From assembly GCA_002315935.1 (NCBI GenBank), contig DCII01000032.1, positions 4,157-68,156 on the forward strand: a stretch of 64,000 bases of DNA. The letters are read 5' to 3'. The notes beneath the pieces are model-generated. The model saw only the letters and a program-made list of their open reading frames with translations. It was not told the origin of the DNA and did not search any database. Positions 53,182-62,460 of the stretch are shown here, piece by piece. The position numbers were made by a program, and so were the translations under genes. Within the stretch, counting starts at the first letter, position 1, and each line of letters opens with the position of its first letter. Origin of the DNA: Ruminococcaceae bacterium UBA1730. GTDB taxonomy: Bacteria; Bacillota; Clostridia; Oscillospirales; Acutalibacteraceae.

Positions 53182-54345
53182 ATGACAGAAGCACAGCTTA
53201 AAAATGCTCTTGAAAAATTCGAAGCTCTTATCAAAGAGCAGGATGCAAGAAGCGAAATGATTAAGAAGCAGGGAGATTTTATCGACTATTCGAAGCTTGA
53301 TAAGCTCACTATCGGCGTTTGCGGCGGCGACGGTATCGGTCCCATCATCACGAACGAGGCGGCAAGAGTTCTTGAATTTCTTCTCAAGAAGGATGTTGAA
53401 GAAGGAAAGATTGAATTCAAAACTATTGACGGACTTACGATTGAAAACCGTGTTGCGGTCAACAAGGCTATTCCCGATGATGTTCTTGAAGAGCTTAAAA
53501 AATGCCCCGTTATCCTCAAGGGACCCACAACAACTCCGCAGGCAGGCGACCCGTGGCCGAACATTGAAAGTGCAAATGTTGCAATGAGAAAGGCACTTGA
53601 CCTTTTCGCAAATGTCCGCCCCGTCAAGATTCCCGAGCAGGGCATTGACTGGACCTTCTTCCGTGAAAACACAGAGGGTGCATATGCAGTCGGCTCAAAG
53701 GGAGTTCATGTTACGGATGACCTTGCAATGGACTTTGTTGTTACAACAACAGAAGGCTCCGAAAGAATTGCAAAGCTCGCTTATGAATATGCAAAGAATA
53801 ATCACAAGGACAGAGTTTCAATCATTCAGAAGGCGAATGTTATCAAAACAACCGACGGAAAGTTCCTCAACCTCTGCAAGAATATCGGCAAGGATTATCC
53901 CGAAATCACAACAGATGAATGGTATATCGACATCACAACAGCAAAGCTCATTGACGAGAAACGCAGAAGAGATTTCAAGGTATTCATTCTTCCCAACCTC
54001 TACGGCGATATAATCACTGACGAAGCTGCTGAATTCCAGGGCGGAGTCGGCACGGCAGGAAGTGCAAACATCGGCAAGAAATATGCTATGTTTGAGGCTA
54101 TTCACGGCTCTGCTCCGAGAATGATAAGAGAAGGCAGAGGCAAATATGCTGACCCCTGCTCAATGCTCCGTGCGGCTGTTATGCTTCTTTCTCATATCGG
54201 CAGACAGGCAGAAGCAGACAAGCTTGAAAGAGCACTTGACATCTGTATGCTTGAAGAAAAGAAGCTCACCATAACAGGCAGAGAAGACGGTGCAACCTGC
54301 GAAGACTTCGGCAACTATGTTATGGAAACACTCGCAACATTATAA
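53182..54345 (+). CDS. icd: Isocitrate dehydrogenase
   Basis: Beta-decarboxylating dehydrogenase of 387 residues making 2-oxoglutarate from isocitrate. GGDGIGPIITNEAARVL is near residue 37, KGPTTTPQAGDPW near 113, FRENTEGAYAVG near 159 and the C-terminal FEAIHGSAPRM near 302. The position right behind aconitase decides for isocitrate over 3-isopropylmalate. The short length and the region after FEAIHGSAPR suggest an NAD-type enzyme, but I cannot fix the cofactor. AGGAG precedes the ATG; a terminator follows. Confidence 0.88.
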   Translation: MTEAQLKNALEKFEALIKEQDARSEMIKKQGDFIDYSKLDKLTIGVCGGDGIGPIITNEAARVLEFLLKKDVEEGKIEFKTIDGLTIENRVAVNKAIPDDVLEELKKCPVILKGPTTTPQAGDPWPNIESANVAMRKALDLFANVRPVKIPEQGIDWTFFRENTEGAYAVGSKGVHVTDDLAMDFVVTTTEGSERIAKLAYEYAKNNHKDRVSIIQKANVIKTTDGKFLNLCKNIGKDYPEITTDEWYIDITTAKLIDEKRRRDFKVFILPNLYGDIITDEAAEFQGGVGTAGSANIGKKYAMFEAIHGSAPRMIREGRGKYADPCSMLRAAVMLLSHIGRQAEADKLERALDICMLEEKKLTITGREDGATCEDFGNYVMETLATL

Positions 54346-54363
54346 TATAGCGGCACAGACATG

Positions 54364-54395
54364 GACTGCACTCTTTCGGGAATGCAGTCTTTTTT
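54364..54395 (+). terminator. Terminator after icd
   Basis: GACTGCA (54364-54370) pairs with TGCAGTC (54383-54389), then TTTTTT. Confidence 0.75.
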
Positions 54396-54424
54396 AATTA
54401 TTTATTAAAAATATATGAAGTCTG

Positions 54425-54453
54425 TTGACAAATCGTTCTTAATAATTTATAAT
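54425..54453 (+). promoter_or_regulatory. Perfect consensus promoter for tRNA-Leu
   Basis: TTGACA (54425-54430), exactly 17 bases, TATAAT (54448-54453), about 47 bases upstream of the tRNA. Confidence 0.75.
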
Positions 54454-54500
54454 AGCCGGGAAGGTGGATAAGGGAATTCATTATTTTTATCCATTCTTAT

Positions 54501-54587
54501 GCCGGTGTGGCGAAATCGGCAGACGCAAGGGACTTAAAATCCCTCGGTGGCAACACCGTACCGGTTCAAGTCCGGTCACCGGCACCA
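54501..54587 (+). tRNA. tRNA-Leu (anticodon UAA)
   Basis: Acceptor arms GCCGGTG (54501-54507) and CACCGGC (54577-54583) pair perfectly; discriminator A and encoded CCA follow to 54587. The anticodon stem AGGGA/TCCCT (54528-54532, 54540-54544) encloses loop CTTAAAA, with anticodon TAA at 54535-54537. The long variable arm CGGTGGCAACACCG and the T arm with GGTTCAAGTCC fit a class II leucine tRNA. Reads UUA (and UUG) codons. Confidence 0.96.
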
Positions 54588-54619
54588 TAATGCCTTTGCT
54601 TGCGCAATCAGGGGCATTA
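54588..54619 (+). other. Hairpin after tRNA-Leu
   Basis: TAATGCC (54588-54594) pairs with GGCATTA (54613-54619) directly behind the tRNA, without a T-run. It may mark 3' processing of the precursor. Confidence 0.35.
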
Positions 54620-54727
54620 ATTAATGAATAATGAATAGTATTGGTCAAACAGTGCTCTTTTCTGCAAGAGAAGCAATTGTTAAAGCTCTGTTTATCTGTA
54701 TTGTTCATTGTTCATTTTTTTATGTTT

Positions 54728-54764
54728 AAAAGGTATGTGCTTCGGATTGAAACACATACCTTTT
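54728..54764. terminator. Bidirectional terminator between tRNA-Leu and ftsH
   Basis: AAAAGGTATGTG (54728-54739) pairs with CACATACCTTTT (54753-54764), giving a T4 run on each strand. Confidence 0.75.
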
Positions 54765-54778
54765 CTGTTTATTATGAA

Positions 54779-56716
54779 TTATTCTTCTGTTATCTCCGTA
54801 ACCGTTTCTTCCGGAGCTTCTGACGGCTTTTCCGTCTTGATTTCTTCAAGAGCTTCGCCGTTCATCAGCTTGCGGAATTCTTCACCGCTGATTTTTTCTC
54901 TTTCAAGAAGAACATTTGCAACAACATGAAGCTTATCCATATTCTCCGTAAGAATTCTTTCTGTTTCAGCATAGGCATTCTTGATGATTTCTTCTATTTC
55001 TTCATCTATCCTTGCGGCAACATTTTCAGAATAATTGCGAACATGATTAAAGCTCTTGCCGAGGAAAACCTCGTTGCTCTGGTCGCCGAAAACAATCGGT
55101 CCGAGCTTTTCGCTCATTCCGTATTTGGTTACCATATTTCTTGCAACATCGGTAACTCTTTCAAGGTCGTTTGAAGCTCCCGTTGATATATCGCCGAGAA
55201 CCAACGCTTCAGCAACTCTGCCGCCGAGCATACTGACAAGGCTATCGAGCATCTGATTTTTTGAAACATAGTTTTTATCCTCTTCGGGTCTGTAAAGCGT
55301 ATAGCCGCCTGCCATACCTCTTGGAATAATCGAAACCTGATGAACAGGGTCTTTATGCTCAAGGAAGAAGCTTGAAACTGCGTGACCTGCTTCGTGATAG
55401 GCGGTAAGCTTCTTTGCCTTTTCGTTCATCTTATGGGATTTCTTCTCCGAACCCATTTCAACCTTGAGAGTAGCTTCGTCAATTTCAGCCATTGTGATTG
55501 CCTTCTTGCCGCTTCTTGCCGCAAGGAGAGCCGCCTCGTTGAGAAGATTTTCAAGGTCTGCACCGGTAAATCCGACTGTTCCGTGTGCAATGCTTTCAAG
55601 ATTGACATCGGGAGCAAGAGGCTTCTTCTTTGCATGAACCTTAAGAATTTCAACTCTTCCCTTTGCATCGGGATAATTGACTGTTACCTGGCGGTCAAAT
55701 CTACCCGGTCTTAAAAGAGCAGGGTCAAGAATATCAGGACGGTTGGTTGCGGCTATAACAATAACGCCTTCATTCGCTCCGAAGCCGTCCATTTCAACAA
55801 GCAACTGGTTGAGGGTCTGTTCTCTTTCGTCATGACCGCCGCCCATGCCTGCACCTCTGTGTCTGCCGACTGCATCAATTTCATCAATAAAAATGATGGC
55901 AGGTGAGCTTTTCTTTGCCTGGTCAAAAAGGTCACGCACTCTCGACGCACCGACACCGACATACATCTCAACGAAATCCGAACCTGAAATTGAAAGGAAG
56001 GGAACATCCGCTTCGCCTGCAACGGCTCTCGCAAGAAGGGTTTTACCTGTTCCCGGAGGGCCGACAAGCAGAACACCCTTGGGAATTCTCGCTCCGAGTT
56101 CATCAAACTTCTTCGGATTTTTGAGGAATTCAACAATTTCGGCAAGCTCTTCCTTTTCTTCGTCTGCACCTGCAACATTCTCGAATGTTGTTTTTCTTTT
56201 TTCATCCTTAACCTGCTTTACCCTTGCTTTTCCGAAGGAAAGAGTTCTGTTGTTTTCGCTTCCGATGGTCATATTCATTTTTCTGAACATGAAAAATGTT
56301 ATTCCTGCCATAGCAAGAAGCAAAACAAGGGTGGGCAGAATGTTGGTTATCCACTGACCCGTTGAGCCTGTAATATAGCAAGCCTTAATCATGTCATCGG
56401 GATGCTCGGCGTTATAGGTCATAACCTTTTCGTGAACATCATCAACAAAAAGCGCAACACTCGGAACGGTGTATGCCTTAATCTGCTTTTCGCCTTTTTT
56501 GGTATATTCAAGTGCACCGCTGCTGAGGTTGAGCTTATATTCCGCTATCTCACCCTTTTCGAACATCGAAACAACCTGATAATATTCGAGCTTTTCAACC
56601 TGCTGAGCGTTGACATAATAATAAAGTCCGCTAATAAGTGCAATGGTGATAATCAGGTAAGGGAGAAAGGAAATCAGCTTCCTCTGTTTTTTATTCTTAT
56701 CGTTATTTGTGTTCAA
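54779..56716 (-). CDS. ftsH: ATP-dependent zinc metalloprotease FtsH
   Basis: Membrane-anchored AAA+ protease for quality control and sporulation, 645 residues. Two membrane helices (about 15-35 and 124-144) flank a small extracytoplasmic domain. The AAA module has Walker A GPPGTGKT at 219-226, and the zinc motif HEAGH is at 441-445. The start is TTG 56716 after AAGGAGTGA; there is no in-frame ATG nearby. Last gene of the minus-strand housekeeping run, 44 bases after hpt. Confidence 0.96.
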   Translation of the reverse strand: MNTNNDKNKKQRKLISFLPYLIITIALISGLYYYVNAQQVEKLEYYQVVSMFEKGEIAEYKLNLSSGALEYTKKGEKQIKAYTVPSVALFVDDVHEKVMTYNAEHPDDMIKACYITGSTGQWITNILPTLVLLLAMAGITFFMFRKMNMTIGSENNRTLSFGKARVKQVKDEKRKTTFENVAGADEEKEELAEIVEFLKNPKKFDELGARIPKGVLLVGPPGTGKTLLARAVAGEADVPFLSISGSDFVEMYVGVGASRVRDLFDQAKKSSPAIIFIDEIDAVGRHRGAGMGGGHDEREQTLNQLLVEMDGFGANEGVIVIAATNRPDILDPALLRPGRFDRQVTVNYPDAKGRVEILKVHAKKKPLAPDVNLESIAHGTVGFTGADLENLLNEAALLAARSGKKAITMAEIDEATLKVEMGSEKKSHKMNEKAKKLTAYHEAGHAVSSFFLEHKDPVHQVSIIPRGMAGGYTLYRPEEDKNYVSKNQMLDSLVSMLGGRVAEALVLGDISTGASNDLERVTDVARNMVTKYGMSEKLGPIVFGDQSNEVFLGKSFNHVRNYSENVAARIDEEIEEIIKNAYAETERILTENMDKLHVVANVLLEREKISGEEFRKLMNGEALEEIKTEKPSEAPEETVTEITEE

Positions 56717-56760
56717 TTGGAAAAATCACTCCTTAGATATTTTTGACCTTCCGTCAACTT

Positions 56761-57300
56761 TTATTCCGAATAAACTTCTCTTTTAAGTATTCCGATAAAG
56801 GGAAGATTTCTGTATTTTTCATCATAATCAAGGCCGTAGCCGACAACGAATTCATCGGGAACATTCATGCCGAAATAATCAGCCTTGAGGTCAACAACTC
56901 TGCGTTCGGGCTTGTCAAGAAGAGTGCAGATTCTTATGCTGTTCGGATTTCTGCCGAGAAGAATTGATTTGACATAATTGAGAGTTCTGCCGGAATCAAG
57001 AATATCCTCAACAATGAGCACATCATATCCGCTCAGATTTATATCAAGGTCTTTGACAATCTTGACTACGCCGCTTGACTTCGAACCCGCTCCGTAAGAG
57101 GAAACGCACATGAAATCAATTTTGCATGGAACGGTTATTGCTCTCATGAGGTCTGCCATAAAAACAACGGAACCCTTGAGAATGCTGACAAGGAGAAGAT
57201 TTTTGCCCTCATAATCCTTGCTGATTTCCGCACCGAGCTTTGCAACAATTGCGTGAAGCTCTTCTTCGCTGTAAAGAATTTTTTCAATATCGTTAATCAT
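56761..57300 (-). CDS. hpt: Hypoxanthine phosphoribosyltransferase
   Basis: Purine salvage: hypoxanthine or guanine + PRPP to IMP or GMP. It has 179 residues. The PRPP loop [13 protein letters not shown] is near residue 99, and the family [10 protein letters not shown] region near 44. It sits 12 bases after tilS and before ftsH, the same order (tilS-hpt-ftsH) as in most Firmicutes. Confidence 0.95.
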   Translation of the reverse strand: MINDIEKILYSEEELHAIVAKLGAEISKDYEGKNLLLVSILKGSVVFMADLMRAITVPCKIDFMCVSSYGAGSKSSGVVKIVKDLDINLSGYDVLIVEDILDSGRTLNYVKSILLGRNPNSIRICTLLDKPERRVVDLKADYFGMNVPDEFVVGYGLDYDEKYRNLPFIGILKREVYSE

Positions 57301-57312
57301 TTCTAATTCCTT

Positions 57313-58647
57313 TCAACCCGTTATTGTAATTCTGATTATTTTTTCTGTGTCTGCCGACACCTTAACTCTTGAATCAAAGCCGATTCCCGGAATAAGAATT
57401 ATTCCTTCTTCGTCCGCAAGCATAGGAAGCGAAGCTCTTTTTTCCGGCTCAACCGCTTTTTCATTGAAAAGCTTTTTGAGAGATTTTGTGCATTCTGAAG
57501 GGAAAAGCCTTATCTTGTCGCCCTCCTGCCTGCATCTTACAGAAAGCTTTCCGATTATTTTATCACAATCAAGAAAATATTCCAACTCATTATGATGAAT
57601 TTTTTCTGAATTTTGTTTTTCCGATTTATTAATCACTTCGTATCTGAAGGTTGAATTTCCGCAGACCGCTTTTCCGTTTTCAAACCCGGTGGGAACGGGA
57701 ATATCGCTGACCTCGCAGGGAAATTCAATATAACCCCTTCTGACCCTGACCTTTATTCCGCCGTTTATTTCACATGAGCCGCCGCCGAGAATCGAGGAAA
57801 TTCTTTCAACTGCACCGAAGTCGGGAGAAACATCCGTCTGCACTTCAACAATCTTTATCAATGCACGCCTTTTTATCGGCTCGGGAGCAGAAGCAATAAC
57901 CGAAGCCGAATAACCGTATTCGCTTACTGCCTTTTCAATCAGCTCCTTTGAAAGAAGTGAAAGAAATTTTTCATCCTCGTTGATGCTTTCAAAGCATCTT
58001 GAAGCACAGTCATCAAATCCGGAATTAATCTTTTTCAACTCCGTGATAACATTATGCCTTATTCTGTTTCTCGAATAAAGCGTATCATCATTGGTCTTAT
58101 CGGTCACATATTTTATCCCTTTTTCATCGCAGAAGGCGTTGATTTCAGCCTTTGTGCAACTGATAAGCGGTCTGATAATATTATCTCTCTTTGCCGGAAT
58201 TGAGCAAAGTCCCCTCAATGCACTTCCTCTCGCAAAATTAAAAAGGAAGGTCTCCTCTCTGTCATTGAGATTATGTGCCGTTGCAATGATAATATCATCG
58301 CCGAGAGAAGAGAAAAATTCATATCTGATTTTTCTGCCCTCCTCCTCCGTGCCCGTGCCGTTCTGCCTTGCAAGCGAAGCAACATCCGCACGCAGAAGAT
58401 GGAACGTAATATTCCACTCCCTGCATATTTCTTCAACATATTTTTCATCTGCATCCGAATCCGCTCCACGCAGGCAATGATTGACATGAGCCACCTCGAG
58501 AGAAAAATCGCATTTTTCTTTTATGGAATTCAAGCAAAAAAGCATAGCCATTGAATCGCTTCCGCCCGAAACGGCGGCAACAACTCTGCTTTTCGGCTGA
58601 ATCATGTCATATTTTAAAATCGTTTCAACGACCTTATCAATCATCAT
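57313..58647 (-). CDS. tilS: tRNA(Ile)-lysidine synthase
   Basis: Modifies the wobble cytidine of tRNA-Ile(CAU) to lysidine so that it reads AUA. It has about 444 residues. The PP-loop SGGSDS is near residue 27, followed by AHVNHCLRG and the AHNLNDREETFLF block. The C-terminal TilS substrate-binding domains are less conserved. The ATG (58647, or 58644 next to it) overlaps the end of dnaB by about ten bases and follows GAGAGGATTC; a longer in-frame start inside dnaB is rejected. Confidence 0.94.
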   Translation of the reverse strand: MMIDKVVETILKYDMIQPKSRVVAAVSGGSDSMAMLFCLNSIKEKCDFSLEVAHVNHCLRGADSDADEKYVEEICREWNITFHLLRADVASLARQNGTGTEEEGRKIRYEFFSSLGDDIIIATAHNLNDREETFLFNFARGSALRGLCSIPAKRDNIIRPLISCTKAEINAFCDEKGIKYVTDKTNDDTLYSRNRIRHNVITELKKINSGFDDCASRCFESINEDEKFLSLLSKELIEKAVSEYGYSASVIASAPEPIKRRALIKIVEVQTDVSPDFGAVERISSILGGGSCEINGGIKVRVRRGYIEFPCEVSDIPVPTGFENGKAVCGNSTFRYEVINKSEKQNSEKIHHNELEYFLDCDKIIGKLSVRCRQEGDKIRLFPSECTKSLKKLFNEKAVEPEKRASLPMLADEEGIILIPGIGFDSRVKVSADTEKIIRITITG

Positions 58648-60016
58648 GAATCCTCTCAAGCGGAAGGAATAGCGTATGCTCGCCGTCCCACGCAAATTTA
58701 ACCGTTCCCGTTTCGCCGTGTCTGTTTTTAACAACAAGCACCTGAACGGTGTTCACTTCCTCCTCCTCCTCGGGAGGGGCATCATCGTCTTTTTCTCCCT
58801 TATAGTAGTCGGGACGATAGAGCATCATAACAATATCCGCATCCTGCTCGATTGAACCCGATTCACGAAGGTCTGCAAGCTGAGGCTTATGGGACTTGCC
58901 TCTTGCCTCAGTTCCTCTCGAAAGCTGAGCACAGCAGATAATGGGAATGTTAAGGTCCTTTGCCATCATTTTAAGATTTCTCGTGATTTCCGAAACCTCG
59001 TTAACACGGTTTTCAGCTCTTGTTGCACCCTTGATAAGTCCGAGATAATCAATGATAACGCATTCAACGCCGCCGAGCCTTCTGATTTTTGCCTTCATCT
59101 CGGGAACGGTGATGCTTGATGTGTCGTCAAAATAAAGCTCGCAATCGTTCAGAGCACAGGTTGCCGTGCCGAGCCTTACCCATTCATCATTTGAAATCTG
59201 ACCGCTTCTCATCTTCATGCTTGAAACTCTTGCTTCAGTTCCGAGAACTCTCATTGCAAGCTGTTCCTTAGTCATTTCAAGAGAGAAAAACAGCACCTTG
59301 CGTTTGCCGACTGCGGCAACATTTCTTGCAAGGTTGAGTGCAAAGCTCGTTTTACCCATTGCAGGGCGAGCACCGACTATGATTAAGTCAGAGCGGTTAA
59401 GACCCGTCAGAACCTTGTCAAGGTCTGAAAATCCCGTTGTGAAGCCCTTATAAAGCTCTTTATCCTCGCCCGTAATCTTCTGAAGCGTATCATAAACATT
59501 ATTAACGATTATATCCTTGAGCTTTGACGGAGCATTTGTTGTTTTTCCCTGACGGATGTTATAGATTTTCTGCTCCGCATTGTCAAGAAGAACATCAGCC
59601 GTTTTCTCCTGAGAAACAGCACTTTCGATGGTCTCTCCCGAAACCGTGATAAGAGTTCTGACAAAGAATTTTTCTCTGACGATTTTGGCATACATCTCAA
59701 CATTCGCCGTTGAGGGAACCATCTGAGCAAGCTCAAAAAGATATGTTCTGCCGGAAGCGTTGTCATAAACTCCCTGCTGAACAAGCTGTTCAAGCACAAC
59801 AAGAGGGTCAATCTTTGAACCTGTTGAATCTATCATCAGCATTGCGGCAAAAATTGCCTGATGCTGAGGAAGATAAAAGGATTCGGGATTTATGTATACT
59901 GCCGCCTGCGAAAGGCACGAAGGGTCAACAAGGATGCTTCCGAGCACCGCCTGCTCTGCCTCAAGGCTAAACGGCATACTTATGTTATCAAGAGAAAAGA
60001 AACTGTTTTCAGCCAT
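58637..60016 (-). CDS. dnaB: Replicative DNA helicase
   Basis: Hexameric fork helicase (DnaC in Bacillus naming), 459 residues. The N-terminal collar domain begins SLEAEQAVLGSILVD; the RecA-like domain has Walker A GARPAMGKT at 215-223 and Walker B-type VIIDYLGLI. An acidic insert (EEEEEVN) lies near the C-terminus. No intein is present. It follows rplI after 26 bases. Confidence 0.97.
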   Translation of the reverse strand: MAENSFFSLDNISMPFSLEAEQAVLGSILVDPSCLSQAAVYINPESFYLPQHQAIFAAMLMIDSTGSKIDPLVVLEQLVQQGVYDNASGRTYLFELAQMVPSTANVEMYAKIVREKFFVRTLITVSGETIESAVSQEKTADVLLDNAEQKIYNIRQGKTTNAPSKLKDIIVNNVYDTLQKITGEDKELYKGFTTGFSDLDKVLTGLNRSDLIIVGARPAMGKTSFALNLARNVAAVGKRKVLFFSLEMTKEQLAMRVLGTEARVSSMKMRSGQISNDEWVRLGTATCALNDCELYFDDTSSITVPEMKAKIRRLGGVECVIIDYLGLIKGATRAENRVNEVSEITRNLKMMAKDLNIPIICCAQLSRGTEARGKSHKPQLADLRESGSIEQDADIVMMLYRPDYYKGEKDDDAPPEEEEEVNTVQVLVVKNRHGETGTVKFAWDGEHTLFLPLERIHDD

Positions 60017-60042
60017 TTTAATTCTCCGTTATTTTTGAATTC

Positions 60043-60483
60043 TTATTCGTTTACCATCACATACATGGAAGCTGAAATTCCGTTATAGAGCTTGACCTCA
60101 ACGGGATATGTGCCGAAAAGCTTGATATCCTCAACGGTAACCTTGCGTTTATCAAGCTCAACCTTGAACTCCTTTGAAATCGCTTCCGCAACATCCTTTG
60201 CCGTAACCGAACCAAAGAGCTTGCCGTTTGCACCCGCCTTTGCGGAAAGTCTGACCGTTTTGCCCTCAAGCATTGCGGCGGCGGACTTTGCATTTGCAAC
60301 CTCTGTATCATGCTTGAATTTTTCGGATGCTTCTCTGTTTTTAAGCTCGCTCATTGCCTGAGCATTTGCTTCCATGGCAAGCTTTCTGGGGAAGAGGAAA
60401 TTTCTTGCGTAGCCTTCAGCGGCATTGACAAGCTCACCCTTTTTGCCGAGACCTTTAACATCCTGTGTAAGTACAACCTTCAT
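60043..60483 (-). CDS. rplI: 50S ribosomal protein L9
   Basis: Large-subunit protein that binds 23S rRNA, 146 residues. The N-terminal signature [20 protein letters not shown] is intact; a long helix (about 40-75) links to the C-terminal domain. gdpP-rplI-dnaB is a conserved gene order in Firmicutes. Confidence 0.97.
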   Translation of the reverse strand: MKVVLTQDVKGLGKKGELVNAAEGYARNFLFPRKLAMEANAQAMSELKNREASEKFKHDTEVANAKSAAAMLEGKTVRLSAKAGANGKLFGSVTAKDVAEAISKEFKVELDKRKVTVEDIKLFGTYPVEVKLYNGISASMYVMVNE

Positions 60484-60501
60484 AATTCTGTTTCTCCTGT
60501 C

Positions 60502-62460
60502 TTATTTTGAATAAAAATTATCTATTGCCGAATAAAGCCTTGAGCGTGCATCAGCCAGATTGCTCTCCTTAAGACTGCAAGCCGCCATCGTCTGATGGCC
60601 GCCGCCGCCGAGAGCCTCCATAATGAGCTGAACATTGATTTCTCCGAGACTTCTTGCGGAAATATTAACAGCACCACCGCTCTCATAAAGAACAAACGAA
60701 GCTTTTATTCCGTCTATATTGAGCATTTCATCTGCCGCCTGTGCACTGATAACTCTTATATCTGCCGATTCGAAATCTGCGGCAGAAACGGCACAGTTTC
60801 TGTAATTTTCCGCTGACGAAATAACCTGATTGCGAAGCTTATTAACCTCAAGCGAATTGGCAAAAAGCTTCTTGACGCTGACGGTGTCTGCACCGCAGTC
60901 CTTAAGGTGAGCCGCCGCTTCAAAGGTTCTGACGCCTGAACGGAGTATGAAATTCTTTGTGTCAAGCATTATGCCCGACATAAGAGCCTCCGCAACGGCT
61001 TTTGGAATAACAACATCCTGACCCATATACTGGATAAGCTCCGTAACCATTTCGCTTGCCGACGATGCACCGGGGTCGTGATGAAAAATAATCGCATTCT
61101 GAATTTGCGTAACCGCTCTTCTGTGGTGGTCGATAATCACCTTCGTTGCGGCGGCTTCATATATCTTCGGATAATCCGCAAGGGTTTCTATATGCGTATC
61201 CGAAAGAATTGCAAGGCATTTTCTGCCCTGAAGCTCCTCAGCCTTCTTTTCATCAATAATCATACCCGGAAGCTCTGAATCAATTCTGTTGACAAGCGGC
61301 AGTGCGAGAGTTGTTTTTCTGTTGACAACAACATACGCCTTCGTTCCGAGTGCTCTTGCGGCACAGGCAATTCCGAGAGATGAGCCTACTGCATCAAAAT
61401 CGGAATAGGAATGACCCATAACGATAACCTCTGATGCATTTTTGATAAGCTCCGAAAGAGCCGAACCAACAACTCTTGCCTTGACCTTATTTCTCTTTTC
61501 TGCACTTTTGGAAACGCCGCCGATAAATTCATAGCTGTCCTTATCCTTTATCGCAACCTGATCTCCGCCTCTGCCGATCGCCATTTCAATTGCCTTGCGT
61601 GAATTTCTTTCGCATTCTGTTATGCTTGAGCCGTTGCCGACTCCGACAGAAAGAGTAATTTCCGCTTTGTTGCCTTTATATTCGAAGCTCCTTATCTTTT
61701 CGAGAATAACGAATTTGTCATCCTTCATGCGAGCGAAATTTTTCTGCTCGGTAACGATAAGATACCTGTCATCGCTGATTCTCTTGAGAAGGCTGTCATA
61801 TGAATCTGCCCAGTCATCAAGCATCGCTTCGATGCGGCTTCTTATCTCCGCCTTTTCGCTGTCACGGTAATTGAGCCTTGAATCATCAATATTATCAAGC
61901 TCAGCAAGAATCGCATAGGGGCGTGAAAGATGATATTCTATTTCCTTCCTCTTGAGGACGGTATTTTCAAAATAGTAAAGGATATAATTCTTTTCGCCGT
62001 TCTTCTTGAAGGAATTTGCACTGACGGAATAGAATCTGTCTCCTATCTGAACATTCGCCATTGAGCCGTGAAGCAGGTCTTCCGGAGAAATTCCGCCGAT
62101 AAACTCCTCAATTTTTTCGCCGTTGCTGATTCCTCCCTCCGAAATTTCGTTGATGAATCTTTCGCTTCCCCATGTTATGTAACCCTCGCCGTTGCAGATT
62201 GCAACGGGAAACGGGAAATTCGAAAGCACCTTTTCGTCGGAACAATCAAGCTCTCTCGTCAGCCTGAGGATGAATTTTCTGTATCTTCTTCGCATGGTGA
62301 GCATCCTGTATAAAACAAAGCCCGTCACGGCAATGAAAACGATACATTCGGCAAGAGCAAGCTTCGGATTTAAGAAAACAGTTGCAACAACAAACGCCGC
62401 CGCCGCAACTGCGGCAACACAGATTGAAACTCCGTCATAGATAAACCCTTTAAGCTTCAT
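60502..62460 (-). CDS. gdpP: Cyclic-di-AMP phosphodiesterase GdpP
   Basis: Membrane enzyme that hydrolyses c-di-AMP, the second messenger controlling K+ and osmolyte uptake. It has 652 residues. Two N-terminal helices (about 8-52) are followed by a PAS-like domain and a degenerate GGDEF domain (about 170-305, without a GGDEF motif). The DHH domain has GHSYSDFDAVGSS and VIIDHHRR, and the DHHA1 domain GGGGHQTMAA near the end. ATG 62460 directly follows the RNase J stop, with GGAGG overlapping that gene's end. The two K+ uptake pairs at 14-19 kb are plausible targets of this signal. Confidence 0.95.
   Translation of the reverse strand: MKLKGFIYDGVSICVAAVAAAAFVVATVFLNPKLALAECIVFIAVTGFVLYRMLTMRRRYRKFILRLTRELDCSDEKVLSNFPFPVAICNGEGYITWGSERFINEISEGGISNGEKIEEFIGGISPEDLLHGSMANVQIGDRFYSVSANSFKKNGEKNYILYYFENTVLKRKEIEYHLSRPYAILAELDNIDDSRLNYRDSEKAEIRSRIEAMLDDWADSYDSLLKRISDDRYLIVTEQKNFARMKDDKFVILEKIRSFEYKGNKAEITLSVGVGNGSSITECERNSRKAIEMAIGRGGDQVAIKDKDSYEFIGGVSKSAEKRNKVKARVVGSALSELIKNASEVIVMGHSYSDFDAVGSSLGIACAARALGTKAYVVVNRKTTLALPLVNRIDSELPGMIIDEKKAEELQGRKCLAILSDTHIETLADYPKIYEAAATKVIIDHHRRAVTQIQNAIIFHHDPGASSASEMVTELIQYMGQDVVIPKAVAEALMSGIMLDTKNFILRSGVRTFEAAAHLKDCGADTVSVKKLFANSLEVNKLRNQVISSAENYRNCAVSAADFESADIRVISAQAADEMLNIDGIKASFVLYESGGAVNISARSLGEINVQLIMEALGGGGHQTMAACSLKESNLADARSRLYSAIDNFYSK

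Noticed and set aside
55845..56357. Plus-strand open frame of 170 codons opposite ftsH
   Set aside because: Antisense shadow of the AAA domain; no conserved feature of its own.
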